A program made the position numbers and the translations under genes. Positions 35,272 through 47,505 of a stretch of 64,000 bases of DNA are shown here, in pieces (the first letter of the stretch is position 1; each line of letters opens with the position of its first letter). Under the pieces are notes generated by a model. That model searched no databases, was not told the origin of the DNA, and saw only the letters and a list, made by a program, of their open reading frames with translations. Location of the stretch: contig NC_134016.1 in assembly GCF_040712315.1 (NCBI RefSeq), positions 1,155,501 to 1,219,500 on the forward strand. The letters are read 5' to 3'. Origin of the DNA: Castanea sativa. Lineage: Eukaryota; Streptophyta; Magnoliopsida; Fagales; Fagaceae.

Positions 35272-36039
35272 TGTAAGTGCACAATTTGTACCTCGACCCA
35301 AAAACAAGTGATGGGCCCAGGCCCAAAGAGCCTTATACAATGAAATTTGTAGAGTATGGGCTTGAAACTTAGGTTTGGGATGTTGGAAGATTGAACAACA
35401 GGCTAGAATGCCGCTGTCTATGCAAGTAATAGATGGACGTAACAAAAAAAACCTCCTCGGACGTGAGCCGAGGACAATTTGTATAGTATTTCTTTTTCTA
35501 AGCAAAATATTACAATTTTTAGTTCTTTTCCCAAGAAGAAGAGAGATCCCCCTTTTCTTTCCCCTCTCCTTTTCTTATATCCTTCTCCTTCCCTGTTTCA
35601 TCTACGTGTAAAACAAATCTTCCTCCTAGATACTTGTCCCATCCACCACCTTCTTAAAGTCTTCAAGTAATAGCTGGAAGGCTGAATTTTACTGTTCGAA
35701 GGTTATTTCTCCATTAATGCGGCTAGGGAGGTAGATGCAGGGCCTTTAATGCAGTGGTAGCAGTTTTTTCCTCAGATATTTCTCACACGTTCCTGCTTCT
35801 AAAGGGTGCTTGGATTACACCTTTACCCAATAAATCTTCCAAAATTCTGCCTTTAAACCTTTTAGCAAGTCCCAGGGCCTTTGCCGAGCCCATCTGAAAA
35901 GATACTCCTCCTCAGACAACTCCTCGAATCACTATAGTGCGAACGGACCTATGGGCCTAGGGACTCTGATTGAACAGATTTGTACCAACTAATCAGACTC
36001 AAAGCCCAAACGCATATTCAAGCACTTTTACCCCCCACA
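35272..36039 (-). mobile_element. solo LTR of a Tat-type element in copy C
   Basis: A 768-bp segment begins TGTAAGTGCA and ends CCCCCCACA. TCAAT lies on both sides (35267-35271 and 36040-36044). The left end and much of the body match the LTR at 48559-49298. That LTR is followed by a purine tract read on the minus strand, so this solo LTR lies in minus orientation. Solo LTRs arise by recombination between the two LTRs of one element. Confidence 0.88.
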
Positions 36040-36110
36040 TCAATAATGGTGGACTTTGTGGAGGGCCTTAGGATTGCATAGGTAGGGAAGGATTTTTTTT
36101 TTTTGGATAT

Positions 36111-36589
36111 CCAATGGCAAGACCTTGGTGACACAAGCTTGTGGAAAATGATACAAGGTCTATCTTTACTAGGATTTGAGATAGAATTGTAAATGTATTT
36201 TTGAATGGTTTCAAGTTGGCTATGAAAAAAAAAATGGTTAGTTAGGATGCCCACTTGTCCATTATCTCAATAGCTAAACTTAATTAAGCGTGTTTCTGAC
36301 AAGATTAAATATATCATTAATTATAAACCCATTTTAAAATTTCTTTTTTTAAGAATGATTGGAAATTCCTATCACAATCCAAACCCCTCCCCTCCACCTT
36401 CAACTCCTAGGTACTTAGTTGCCAATGGACCATCATTTTTTACTAGCGTTGGTCTTTGATATGTTATACTTTATTTTATAATTCCCTTTTAAAGTTAAGA
36501 ACTTGATGTTTTTTTAAAAAATAAATAAAAAAACAGTTAACAACTTTTTTTGTGTTAGGCTCGAATATATGTTTTGCTAAACATGTGTT
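36111..36589. other. spacer between copies C and D
   Basis: No gene recognised; AT-rich with T and A runs. Confidence 0.45.
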
Positions 36590-36956
36590 GGGCTTCACTC
36601 AATAAAGAGAAATTTGGGTCCACACGGATCTTTTTGTTAGACACCGGCTTCATTTCTTTGTAACTATAAAGATTGTGACCCGCATTGTCTCTGTAACTGA
36701 CCATTTGATAGAAGAAAATGTTGTTAGCTTATGTAAGAGGCTTGTCCTTTTTTCAAGATGCAAGGGACCACGCGCTGTCTCTTTTATTATTATAGCCAAG
36801 AATAAGCGTAAAGTGGTTCACATTGGTCTTACTTCTTTGAGTATTGATTACATAAGCAAAAGATTTTACAATCTAGTTCCTTTTATTATTCCATCTAATT
36901 CCTGTCATCTTATTTTGTACGTGTCAATACTCATGTTGCTAAAATCTCAAACCCAA
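36590..36956 (+). promoter_or_regulatory. upstream region of BIR1-like copy D
   Basis: Part of this block (AGAAGAAAATGTTGTTAGC and the preceding GATTGTGACC stretch) is related to an orphan segment at 62390-62460. It precedes the signal-peptide start of copy D. The frame is open leftward from that ATG to 36675, but those codons look like chance. Confidence 0.4.
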
Positions 36957-37426
36957 ATGGTTCTTAATTCAAGAGCTCTGGTTTTGCTTTACATTCTTGT
37001 CTGGTCATTGCCAGATACATTTAGCCTAAGTTCTGGTACCCTGAGCGATATCTCTTGCTTGAAATCTATTAGAGATTCCTTGGAAGACCCTCAAAATAAT
37101 CTATTAGAGATTCCTTGGAAGACCCTCAAAATCACATAGCCACTTCTTGGACCTTTAACAACCTCACAGAAGGTTCTATCTGTGGATATGTACGGGGTCA
37201 ATTATTGGTACACATTTGTGAATAGGGTTTGAGGTGTACAACTGGCCAACATGGGGCTCAGGGGCAAGTTCCCTAGGGGCCTTGTGGGATGTAGAAAACT
37301 TATAATCTTAGACCTTTTAGGTAATGTAATTTCAGGATCAATCCCACAGTATATCAATGAAATACTGTCGAATTTAGAAGTGCTCAACCTTTCAAACAAT
37401 AACTTGTCTGGAGAAATCCCATCGAG
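36957..37426 (+). pseudogene. BIR1-like copy D, 5' part of LRR exon
   Basis: ATG at 36957 starts a signal peptide (MVLNSRALVLLYILVWSLPD) and the cap DISCLKSIRDSLEDPQN. A 35-bp direct duplication (units starting 37066 and 37101) then shifts the frame and causes a stop at about 37137. The LRR part continues in another frame: ANMGLRGKFPRGLVGCRKLI, LDLLGNVISGSIPQ, LNLSNNNLSGEIPSS. The exon is cut at 37426 by a CACTA element and continues at 47506. Confidence 0.8.
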
Positions 37427-37439
37427 CACTACAACAAAA

Positions 37440-37880
37440 TGTATTTTCAGTAACGAAAAAATTCGTCACTAAAAGTCCAGTATTTCGTCACTAAAGGTTC
37501 TTAGTGACGAAATTGGACTTTTAGTGACGAAATTCATTTTGTCACTGAAACCCTGTCACTAAAAGTCCTGGTGACGAAAAATTTCGTCACTAAAAGTCCG
37601 ATTTGATTTAAAAAAAAAAACTTTTAGAGACAAAAACGTTTCGTCACTAAATGTTTTCCTCACTAAAAACACTTTAGTTTATTAAATCATATTTAGTGAC
37701 GAATAATTTCGTCACTAAAACTTTTTATTGGGTACATATAGTGACAAAAAAGTTCGTCACTAAAACTATTTTTAAGAAAATCCATGCACATATAGTGACA
37801 AAAATTTTCGTCACTAAAACCATTTCTTACAAAATTTTGTTACATTTAGTGACGAAATATTTCGTCACTATAACTTATTT
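37440..37880. repeat. left subterminal repeats (CGTCACTAAAA)
   Basis: Some fifteen copies of TTCGTCACTAAAA or TTTAGTGACGAAA in both orientations, the presumed binding sites of the TNPA-like protein. Confidence 0.88.
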
Positions 37881-38448
37881 TCTGTTTTTATTTTTTTCAT
37901 GGTTTTGATATTAACTTGTAACCTGTTATTACATTACTAAAATCTCACATTTGAATAATACATTTATTTCAACAACACATTTATAAAAAAAGATCCATAC
38001 ATTCCACAAGTAAAAAATAAAACAAGTATCTAATTCAAACTCCTTCCATACAATAATTGTTTTCAACATATACAATAACTCAAGATGCTTTATAACAATA
38101 CAAAAAGTGTAGCATAATATAATTAAAATTAACGGAAGATGTCCTCATATGTCTTCAAGTAATGCCAAAAGTAAATCTCCTTAAAACCACCAATAAGAAA
38201 TCTGTACAAATATAAAAACAATACTACATTAAAATCGTAAAGTAAAAACATTAATTATGTTAGAAGAAACATTTCTAACAATGCATTATGAGTAGTCACA
38301 CCATGTAATGTGGGTCAATTGCTAAAAGAAAGTACTAACCAAAAAATGTTTTAACTTGAAGTTGAGCCCCCCCATAGGTAAGAGCATCATCATAACCATT
38401 CCTCCTTAAAAAGTTAAGAATATTCTTTTGGACCTTTCCTTGCTTAGC
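37881..38448. other. 3' non-coding part of the CACTA element
   Basis: AT-rich; no exon recognised. Probably 3' untranslated and intron DNA of the TNPA-like gene. Confidence 0.45.
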
Positions 38449-40463
38449 TCATGCCTCTTGGTCCCTAGCTCGTGCCTCTTGGTCCCTGGCTTGCTCCTCT
38501 TGGTCCCTAACTCTTGCCTCTTTGAGCTCAATGATCTCATTTTCTAACCGTTGAATATACTCCATCGAGGATTTATATGAGGCGGTGGTTACTAGAGAAG
38601 AGGAAGGTCTCATGCCAAGTCCTTTTACAATACCGAACTTCTTCTTAAAAACCAAGTTTGAGATCTCCTCTTGTGTAAAGGGAATTGCATTAGGATCTTG
38701 ACAGTGATCCTCATGCACTTTGAGAATATTTTCCTATCATTTGAAAAAGAGAAAGAAACAAACAATCACAACATTAATAATACATATGTTATAGCTTTAC
38801 AAACATGATAGAGATGGAATGATAAGGATGGAATGATATACATACATATGTCGCTTCATCCTCATGGTGTATCCACATATTTGTATTTGGATTGAAATGA
38901 ACATCTTTGAAGATTTTTGCCAATTTAGGAACTTGACTGTCATTACTATTTGTCTAATTAATTAACATTCAAGTGTTAGATAGTTATACTTAATTAATCA
39001 CAATATGTAATATACTAAAGTTTAAGAAAAATGAAAAAATACGCACCTCCTCATCAACCCTAACGGCAAGTGCCTTTGTCCTGCATCTATGTGAAGTTTT
39101 CTTCCTATTTTTAGAGTTCTTTATTGATTTTTCCTAATAAATAACATTCAAGATATCTATTAGATCATGAATAAAACAATATACATTTACTTTATCTAAG
39201 TATTAATCTAATTAGTTTACAACATAATATAGTAAACATCGGATAATAATAATATATGCATAAATAATTTACCAGCCAATCCTTATTGGTCCATCTCTCA
39301 TCAATGAGTTCAGTCCACAGCTCAAGTTTGGCATTCTTTGGCGGGTGGCTTCTTGCATAGTCAGTACCATGAGATTGTATTATAAGCTTGATGCAACTTG
39401 TAGGAGCTGGAACTCAATAATCTTCCACATTTTGTATTTAATGTTTTCGTTACCAAGTTGGAATCCCGTTGTAGCTCAAACTAATCTTGTAAAATGAAGA
39501 GTATATGTATTATAAAAATACTATTATATGAATTTAATATGTTTAGTGACAACAAAGACGAGTAAGACGTTATCAATGTAAATTTACCGCGATATTTTGA
39601 AGCACCACATCTCTAGTAGCAGCATCAACATTTTTCCAATTTTTCACGTTGTTACTAGACAAATTACTTTGCACTTGTAAGCCAGTTTGATTGACAAGCT
39701 TGCACGTATTCTTCCAAACAGGAACATCATATTCTGTAGCTATACGTACTGGCAACTTAACCATTTTTTTCAACAAGTGCCCGTATTGCTATACCACGTG
39801 TTGTTCCACGGGTATTTCTGCTGGCAGATCCTATTTAAACATTATTAATGTTAAGAAATTATACATTCCATGTATATTATAACTAAATTAAGTGAAGTAT
39901 AATCTCAATAGTAAAAACAGGGTGCAGTTGTAATTAAGTATGTTTTATGTAATTACCAGTTGTGCTAGTTAATGCGCTAGTAGTCTGCGCCTCCGCACTA
40001 GAAGAACTTTGGATGGGAAGATTTGCTTTAGGAGGTGTTTCCATAGATTGGACCACCGGGATAGATGCCTCACCTCGTGAGTGTGTAAGTCGTCCTGGTG
40101 CCATCTGTAACTAACAAACATACATATAATGGAACAAAAAAGTCATTACAAGTAATGGAATAATAAAATTATTATCATCTATTGTATCCTTTGGAATATC
40201 TATTGTACCTTATGGATTACAGAATTAGATGACTCATCATCATTGTCATCATCACCAATAGGTGGTACATAATCATCATCTACCACAACACTAGCTCTAC
40301 TTCTTTTCCCTTTTGCACAATTGGACTGAGCAGTATGCTTTAGAAAAGTTGAGATGTGCTTCAATCCCAAAGCATCAATTCTCTCTTGGTTTTGCCTCAT
40401 TTTATCCAATCTTGCCATCTCATACCTCGGTATGTTATAAGTGTATTTGACCTTTTTGGGCAT
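38449..40463 (-). pseudogene. TNPA-like gene of the CACTA element
   Basis: Exon pieces on the minus strand. 40463-40200 starts MPKKVKYTYNIPRYEMARLD and contains an acidic stretch (DDDYVPPIGDDDNDDE). 39776-39573 reads KLPVRIATEYDVPVWKNTCK. About 39355-39280 reads NAKLELWTELIDERWTNKDW, and about 39120-39050 includes RKKTSHRCRTKALAVRVDEE. 38718-38449 has HEDHCQDPNAIPFTQEEISN and then RLENEIIELKEARVRDQEEQ, a coiled coil. This matches the plant Ptta/En/Spm transposase family. In maize, TNPA binds the subterminal repeats and acts with TNPD. Introns separate the pieces; whether it is still intact cannot be settled by eye. Confidence 0.65.
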
Positions 40464-40805
40464 TTTTTGAAACTATGTATTGATGTCTTCAAGTTCAAGA
40501 TAAGTACAAAACATCTCAATAACAATTACTACTAACTTTACATATCATAGTCTACGCCATTATCCATATCAAGCAATTCACAAGTGCAAAATTTGAAAAC
40601 AATTACTACTAACTCAACACAACAAATGACCACATCAATATCCATATCAAGTTCAAGGTAAGTACAAAACAATTGCTACTTAGACAAGCATAAAACTTTA
40701 AGATAAGCACACAACATTTAAGACAATTGTTATGAACTCTAGATATCATAATCCATATCAAGATCAACATCAGGTATGTCATGCTCTTCATTTTGATTAG
40801 CATCT

Positions 40806-43800
40806 CTTTAAGTTCCACCTTCAAGAACAACTTCAGTTTCAACATTACCCATACAATAGTCAATAATATTGTCATTAACATTGATAGAGACAACATCAAC
40901 AATCGCTTCTTGTTGAAATGCGTCACTATCTTTTGTATTGTCATTGGATTCTCCACCCCCGACTTTCGGGACATCAAACACTCCCCTATGTTGGATGGAT
41001 TGCACAATTTTCCAAGGTTCACCCAATTTGGTATCTTGAAGGTAAAAAACTTGTCTCGCTTGACTAGGAAGTATAAAAGGGTCATTTTCATACCACCGAC
41101 TTGTAACATCAATGCTTGTGCAGTGTGCATCGGTTCTTATCGTTCTCCTTCAGCCATTGGTACCAGTATTGTACCATTCACATTGGAACAAAACAACTTT
41201 ATGGCGAAACACATACTTCAATTCCCAAATTTTGCACACATGACTATAGAAGTCGTGCATTTCTCCCTCATGGTTCCCTTCAGTACATACACCACTGTTT
41301 TGGGTTACACGACGATTGTCTAAGTCCCTTGTATAGAACTTTACACCATTGACCATACAAACTGTGTAATCCTTCACATGCAACTTAGGACCATTTGCTA
41401 ATGACCATAACTCTTTAGTAGCTTCTGGTGACTCGTTAACTTTCAATCTATTCATATATAATGACATACAACAAGTGATATTAATTAGTAATAAGTAATG
41501 ATGAAACTATTTAAATGTTTAATTTTTATTAGTGTGTGATTAAATTTCAAATGTCTTACACGTTCTCTGAACCACTTGGGAAACTCTTGTCGTTGGATTT
41601 GAGTTATGGCTTCTCCAGTAGGATTATGCAATGAACTTTTGTGTTCATTGTTAAAAATAAGGTGATTTATTTTCAGCTAAGCATTGCAAATAATATTCAA
41701 AACTTGATCAAACAATACATGCATATGAAATCACATACTTTAAATAAGGCTCTAGCTCAGGACTATTGTACAATAAGTACCAATGAGCAGTATCAAGCAA
41801 TACACGAGACAAGTTGCCATCATTTCGCCTACCACTTGTAGGTTGGGCAGTCTGTGAAAAAACTATCAATCCTTTACTAGATTCACCAAAATCTTCATTT
41901 CTTTCTCTTCGATTATGCACAGTTTCGATCCCATCAATATACAAAGACCAGTTGTTAATACATTCTTTGAGAATGTAAGCCTCTGCAATCGAACCTTCTG
42001 GTCGAGCTCGATTCGAAACGTATCTTTTCAATTTTCCAAGGTACCTACGAAGAAAAAAATACACACATTATGTGATTTTATACCACGTGAGAAAGATACA
42101 ATTGATGGATGCATTAAATGGTCTAATTACCTTTCAATTGGGTACATCTATCGATATTGTACCGAGCCTCCTAGAATTGCTTCTCGAGGCAAGTGAACAG
42201 CAAGGTGGACCATAACATCAAAGAATGCTGGAGGAAAGAACCTCTCAAGCTTGCATAGTATAAGAACTATACGTTCTTCTAGTTTCTCCAATTCACTCCG
42301 CTTTATGGTCCTTGAGCATAAGTCTTGAAAGAAGCTGCCCAACTCAAACAATACAATACTAATATCTTTATGTGCAAACCCTCGCAACCCAATTGGAAGA
42401 ATTCATTGTAGTAGCACATGACAGTCGTGGCTTCTCAAACCAGATAATCTACCATTTTTTGCATTCATTGAGCTTGATATGTTGGCTGCATAGCCATCCG
42501 GATACTTAACTGATTTCAAAATGTCATAAAAACCATCCCTTTCATTTGGGCTTAATGAAAAAAAAGCCCGAGGCTTGTCATATGATCCATTAGGACGTTG
42601 TTTCAAATGCAACGTGTGCCTAAAGTTCATATTTTGCAAGTCTATCCGTGCCTTGCCAGTATCCTTGTTTCTCCCCTCAATGCCCAACAAAGTACCATAA
42701 GTACTCTCACTAATGTTCTTCTCCACATGCATGACATCAATGTTGCGCTTAAGCTTCTTATTCTTCCAATATGAAAGCTTATACAAAATACTTACCTTTG
42801 ACCAATTTGGCTCCCCAATAAGTTGTCTCTTCTTATTACTTGGATATTTGGCATTCTATCTAACTGCTCTTGTATCTTTCCCACTTGTAACTCTAAAGAT
42901 CTCTTCCGTTTCTCCGATAAACCATTATGCAACCAATTATGTCTCCAACGATGTTCCATAGGCAAATAAGCTCGATGGTTAATGTATCCAATTTTATTTT
43001 CCAAAGCTTCTGAATATGGTTCATCGTTGCAAGTGTAACAAGAATGATAACCCTTTGTCCTCTACCCAAACACGTTACCAAATCTAGGATAGTCATGTAT
43101 TGTCCACAACAAAATTGCATGCATCTAAAAATGCTCTTTACTATAAGCATCATAAGTTTCTACAACTTCTTCTCACAACTCCTTCAACTCGTCAACTAAT
43201 GGTTTCAAGTAAGTATCAATCTTATTTCCTGGTTGATGGGGATCAGGAATAAGCAAGAACAACATAAAATATGGCTCCTTCATAACTAGCCAAGGCGGTA
43301 GGTTATAAGGGATAAGTATGAGAGGCCACATACTATAGTTGTTGTTCATATTCCCAAAAGGGTTAAATCCATCTGTAGCCAACCCCAACCTTACATTGCG
43401 AGGTTCGAGGGCAAAATCAGGATGTTGCAAATCAAACTCCTTCCACTCCTCACTATCAGCCGGATGCCTCATTATCCCATCATCCACTCGTTTGTCTATA
43501 TACCATTTCATGTCCTTAGCTCTTTGCCTAACATGTACAATCTCCTCAATCTCGGTGTTAAAAGGAAGAAATGCAATACCTTATGAGGAATCTTTTTACC
43601 TTGGGCACGTGTATCCTTGTACCTAGGCGTCTCACACACCGGACATTTATCAAGGTTTTCATTTTCCTTCCAAAATAGTGCACAATCATTTTTGCATGCA
43701 TCTATATGCTCATATGATATGCCCAAGTCATATAATATCTTCTTTGCTTCATAAGTTGACCTTGGAACCAAGTTATCTTTTGGTAAAACTTTTGTCAACA

Positions 43801-44317
43801 ATTCTAGCATCATATCAAGTCCCTTATTACTCAAGTTGGTCATTACCTTTACATTCAACATCTCAATAACAAACTTCAAGATACTATAATCAGTGCAACC
43901 CGGATACAACTCATGCTTTGCATCTTCCTTAAGTTTGTCAAAATGACACACCTCCTCATCTTCGGTTGCATTTCTTGGTTCCCCTCTAATTCGGTCACCT
44001 ACCAAGGCATCGATACCATCCATATGATCACCATCCGACATTTCATTATCATGAATGTTCTTGTTCAATACACGAGGTTCTCCATGATTATACCAATTAA
44101 TGTAAGATTGCATAATCCCACGATGAAGCAAATGGATACGCACAATTTGAAGAGATCGTCGATAGCAACTCACTTAGTGAATACACGGGCACAGAATATT
44201 ACCACTCAAGTCCACAACCCATCTCGCAAAATTAATAAATGTATTGACCCTTTCAATATATGCACGACTTAATCTGCCATCAAGTGTCTTAGCCATTGAC
44301 ATCCAACTTTTATCCAT
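40806..44317 (-). pseudogene. TNPD-like transposase of the CACTA element (broken)
   Basis: Starts at 44317 with MDKSWM and the transposase-associated domain (SRAYIERVNTFINFARWVVD, then CPCIH). A stop follows, and the frame reopens in SCYRRSLQIVRIHLLHRGI and YINWYNHGE. The next region (44173-43508) includes a DKCPVCETPRYK zinc-type motif. After a shift, 43511-43173 reads MKWYIDKRVDDGIMRHPADS and NVRLGLATDGFNPFGNMNNN, typical of the TNP2-like (Transposase_21) core. 42786-42403 has DVMHVEKNISESTYGTLLGI. 42387-42148 matches DUF4218 (LERFFPPAFFDVMVHLAVHL). 41467-41150 and 41026-40808 match DUF4216 (VCMVNGVKFYTRDLDNRRVT). This would be the strand-cutting enzyme. At least one nonsense and several frameshifts break it. 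Confidence 0.85.
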
Positions 44318-44429
44318 GTTTGACTACAATAAGGTAAATGCTACTTTAGTAAAATAAGAATAACTCATGCATAATGTATTCTAACATCTAAGTCTATAAG
44401 CTACTTAGATAAACTTTTATCTCATTCAT

Positions 44430-45400
44430 GAATGCAAAAGTATTGAAATCAAATAAAATACTATTCATCACATCTAATCAACAATACTCATTCACATTTG
44501 CAAGAAATGAAAAACACTTCCAATATTAGTTTAACCCACCTTATAACACCATGCAAGCCACCCGCTTGCTCCAACACAACATACCACCATAAAACCAATA
44601 ATAAACATCACAAGTATAGAGTTTTACAAGTACTTAAATCAAATAAAATATTATTCATCACATCCAATCAACAATACTCATTAACATTTGCAAGAAATAA
44701 AAAACACTCCCAATAATAGTTTAACCCACCTTATAACACCATGCAAGCCACCGGCTTGCTCCAACACAACATACCACCACAAAACCAATCACAAACATCA
44801 CAAGTATAGAGTTTTACAAGTATTTAAATCAAATAAAATACTATTCATCACATCTAATCAACAATACTCATTAACATTTGCAAGAAATGAAAAACACTCC
44901 CAATAATAGTTTAACCCACCTTATAATACCATGCAAGCCACCCGCTTACTCCAACACAACATACCACCACAAAACCAATCACAAACATCACAAGTATAGA
45001 GTTTTACAAGTATTTAAATCAAATAAAATACTATTCATCACATCTAATCAACAATACTCATTAACATTTGCAAGAAATGAAAAACACTCCCAATAATAGT
45101 TTAACCCACCTTATAACACCATGCAAGCCATCTGCTTGCTCCAACACAACATACCACCACAAAACCAATCATAAACATCACAAGTATAGAGTTTTACAAG
45201 TATTTAAATCAAATAAAATATTATTCATCACATCTAATCAACAATACTCATTAACATTTGCAAGAAATGAAAAACACTCCCAATATTAGTTTAACCCACC
45301 TTATAGCACCATGCAAGCCACTCACTTGCCCCAACACAACATACCACCACAAATATAATTTCCAACATCACACGTATAGAGTTTTAGAAGGTTTTCAACT
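44430..45400. repeat. 190-bp tandem array in the CACTA element
   Basis: Five units with anchor CAAGAAATGAAAAACACTCC at about 44490, 44680, 44870, 45060 and 45250. Identity is high between the inner units; the last is more diverged. Plus-strand open frames of 72 codons recur with the unit but have no protein-like features. Confidence 0.93.
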
Positions 45401-46505
45401 AAAATTTACTTACTTTGCTCAAGCTAAGCTTACAACTTTCAGAAAAAAATCCAAAGTTATTGCAAATAATGTGTATTTAGCCTGCAAAAGAAAAGTTAAA
45501 TTTATAAGTACTTCAATCTTGAAAATGATGCTCTCATAATAAAAAGAAGCGAAGGCACCAGGCCAGGAGTGATCAATCACTAGTTTTTGCCAAAGGGACA
45601 CTTACTGTTGAAATGCTTTCCTACAGAAAGAGAAACAAAATTGAAAATTGTGGAACACAAACAATAATCTAAAATAACTAACTAAACCATAAAACAATAA
45701 TCTGGCTTTATCAAAGTGAAGACCCAAAACTGAGACCCAAAAACATTTCACAACAATTTCAGCTAATCCAAAAAGGGTACCATCAAAGTCACCAAAATGC
45801 TAAAAGAATCACCATTCCACAACCACAACCACCATTCCAGTTTACAAACAACAACAGCACATCCCTTATCCAAAACAATCTATATAAAATGAGAACGGTC
45901 TCTATTCAAACTTAGACAAACCGTCCCACCATAGAGAACAAATCTCTAACAGAAAATATTGACTGAATTTATTCAGTGTTTCAGCCATCAAACAGAATCA
46001 TCCACTCTCCTAAGTCTAGTTCTTTCAATTTATCAGCTTAGTTAACACAGCTCCACTTTTTTGAAAATAGAATTGCTTACCCAAACAAAAAGACAAAGGA
46101 GAGTCCTTTAACTATCTAATTAACAATCTAACATCATAGTCATACATCTAAATTTCCCATGTTCACTCAAGAACCAAAGAGAGATTGGATTAAAAGTGAT
46201 CCTAACTCCATAAGAATTTTTCCCACAGAGTGATTCTCTAATCATATAACAATCATGTAGTCATTGAAAAGAATAAGATAATTAACTGAGATCGTACAAA
46301 TAATCATCAACCATAAGAAAACATCATCAATAAGACAATAACAAAACCCCCAATCTTCTATAGAACTATAGAAGTAATTAGATAGTAGAGGAAATACAAT
46401 CACAAAACAAATTATTATTATTATTATTTCTAAAACTTTATGTTCTCCTATTTTCTTGAAAAAAAAACAAAAAGGAAAAAAAAATTAACATCAAGCAGAA
46501 AAATT
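45401..46505. other. AT-rich intron-like DNA of the CACTA element
   Basis: No exon recognised; lies between the leader and the tandem array. Confidence 0.45.
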
Positions 46506-46559
46506 AACATCAAGCATTTAGAAAAAAAAATTTAAAAAAAAAGTAACTCAAAAACGAAA

Positions 46560-46984
46560 AAAAAAGAAAGAAAAATACTTGGAAGCGTCGTGAACTGAAG
46601 CGTCGCCGGAAGCGTCGCTGGATGGTGTGAACTGAAGCGTCGCTGGCGATTGGGAGCTGAAGCGTCGCGATCGGGGCCGGCGTCTGAATCGTCGCGATTG
46701 GGAGAGAAGTGTCGCCGGCGAGCTGAAGAGTCGCGATCGGGGCTGGCGTCTGAATCGTTGCGATTGCTAGCTGAAGCATCGCTGGCATCTGAATCGTCGC
46801 GATGGACATGAAATCGGCGACGAATGGGAACCGTCGCCGATAGAAACCGCCAAATGGAAGCGTCGCCATCGTCGATAGGAACCGTCACCGATTGTGTGTT
46901 GATCTGAAGGTTCGACATATTTGGTCTGAAGGTTCTTTTGTGTGGGAGGCTTTTGGGAGCTAAAATAAAAGAGAGAAATGACAA
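46560..46984 (-). promoter_or_regulatory. GC-rich repetitive 5' leader of the CACTA element
   Basis: The motif GAAGCGTCGC and variants recur (for example GAATCGTCGCGAT), giving a CpG-rich block in otherwise AT-rich DNA, close to the 5' end of the transposase transcript. Maize Spm has a GC-rich repetitive downstream control region in its untranslated first exon that is a methylation target; this block sits in the equivalent place. Open frames through it are arginine/aspartate repeats and are unlikely to be real protein. Confidence 0.5.
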
Positions 46985-47009
46985 AATGAAAGGGTTAAGT
47001 GACCTAATA

Positions 47010-47505
47010 TACTTAGCTCTTTAGTGACAAACCTTTTCTGTCGCTAATGCCTACTTTGTCGTCGCTAAAGGTATTAGATTTTTATGTTTTTAGTGGCGAA
47101 TGTCAGTTTTGTCACTACAGAACCAAGGCTTTGTTAAGGTTTTTAGAGACGAAATTCATATTTCGTCACTAAAGCATACTTTTAGTGACGAATTGTGATT
47201 TCGTCACTAAAAACATGTAAGTGCAAAACCTACAATGACAAAATATTTCGTCACTAAAAATTTCAACTTTTAGTGACGAAATATTTCGTCACTATAGATT
47301 AATTAAACTCACGCCAAAGTTTCCCTCCCTTGGTGCCCATTTTTCAGATCACAATAGTGACGAAATTTATTTTTCGTCACTAAATGTTATAATTTTTTTC
47401 ATTATTAGTGACGAAATTCATATTTCGTCACTAAAGCTATATTTTTAGCGACGAAAAATATTTCCTCACTAATTTTCGTCACTAAAAATACATTTTGTTG
47501 TAGTG
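47010..47505. repeat. right subterminal repeats of the CACTA element
   Basis: About fifteen copies of TTAGTGACGAAA or TTTCGTCACTAAA in both orientations, ending in the terminal inverted repeat. Confidence 0.88.

Larger units (their letters stand above)
33985..36110 (+). pseudogene. BIR1-like copy C, LRR fragment split by two insertions
   Basis: The host sequence survives in three pieces. At about 34020-34064 one frame reads DINEILPSIEMLSL, parallel to copy D (YINEILSNLEVLNL). After a MITE, 35092-35271 reads EILQLENNRLKGQIP, stop, QLGQLVQLRIFNVANNFLSG and PVPDFVSVDMNTITPENYMS. After a solo LTR, 36045-36075 gives the cap NGGLCGGP followed by a stop. An LRR is missing between the first two pieces, and a one-base shift exists at the LTR site. 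No membrane or kinase part follows. It belongs to the same subfamily as copy D. Confidence 0.75.
37427..47505 (-). mobile_element. CACTA (En/Spm-type) transposon inserted in copy D
   Basis: The left end is CACTACAACAAAATGTATTT, and the right end read inward is the same 20 bases. GAG lies outside both ends (37424-37426 and 47506-47508). Both ends have arrays of TTTCGTCACTAAAA motifs. Minus-strand genes read from the right end: a GC-rich leader (46560-46984), a 190-bp tandem array (44430-45400), a TNPD-like gene (44317 to about 40806) and a TNPA-like gene (40463 to 38449). This is the full layout of an autonomous CACTA element, but the coding parts carry stops and shifts. Joining the host DNA on either side with one GAG gives a continuous LRR reading frame. 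Confidence 0.95.

Noticed and set aside
36675..36956. Open frame extending left from the copy D signal peptide
   Set aside because: The residues have no receptor features, and the region matches upstream DNA of other fragments. The ATG at 36957 fits the signal peptide of the family.
44498..45289. Four repeated plus-strand open frames of 72 codons
   Set aside because: They are the same 190-bp repeat unit read four times, each ending in the next unit. No protein features; part of a CACTA element.
46510..46984. Overlapping minus-strand frames rich in Arg, Asp, Ser and Ala
   Set aside because: They follow the GC-rich GAAGCGTCGC-type repeats. Low-complexity products in more than one frame point to a repetitive leader and not a gene.
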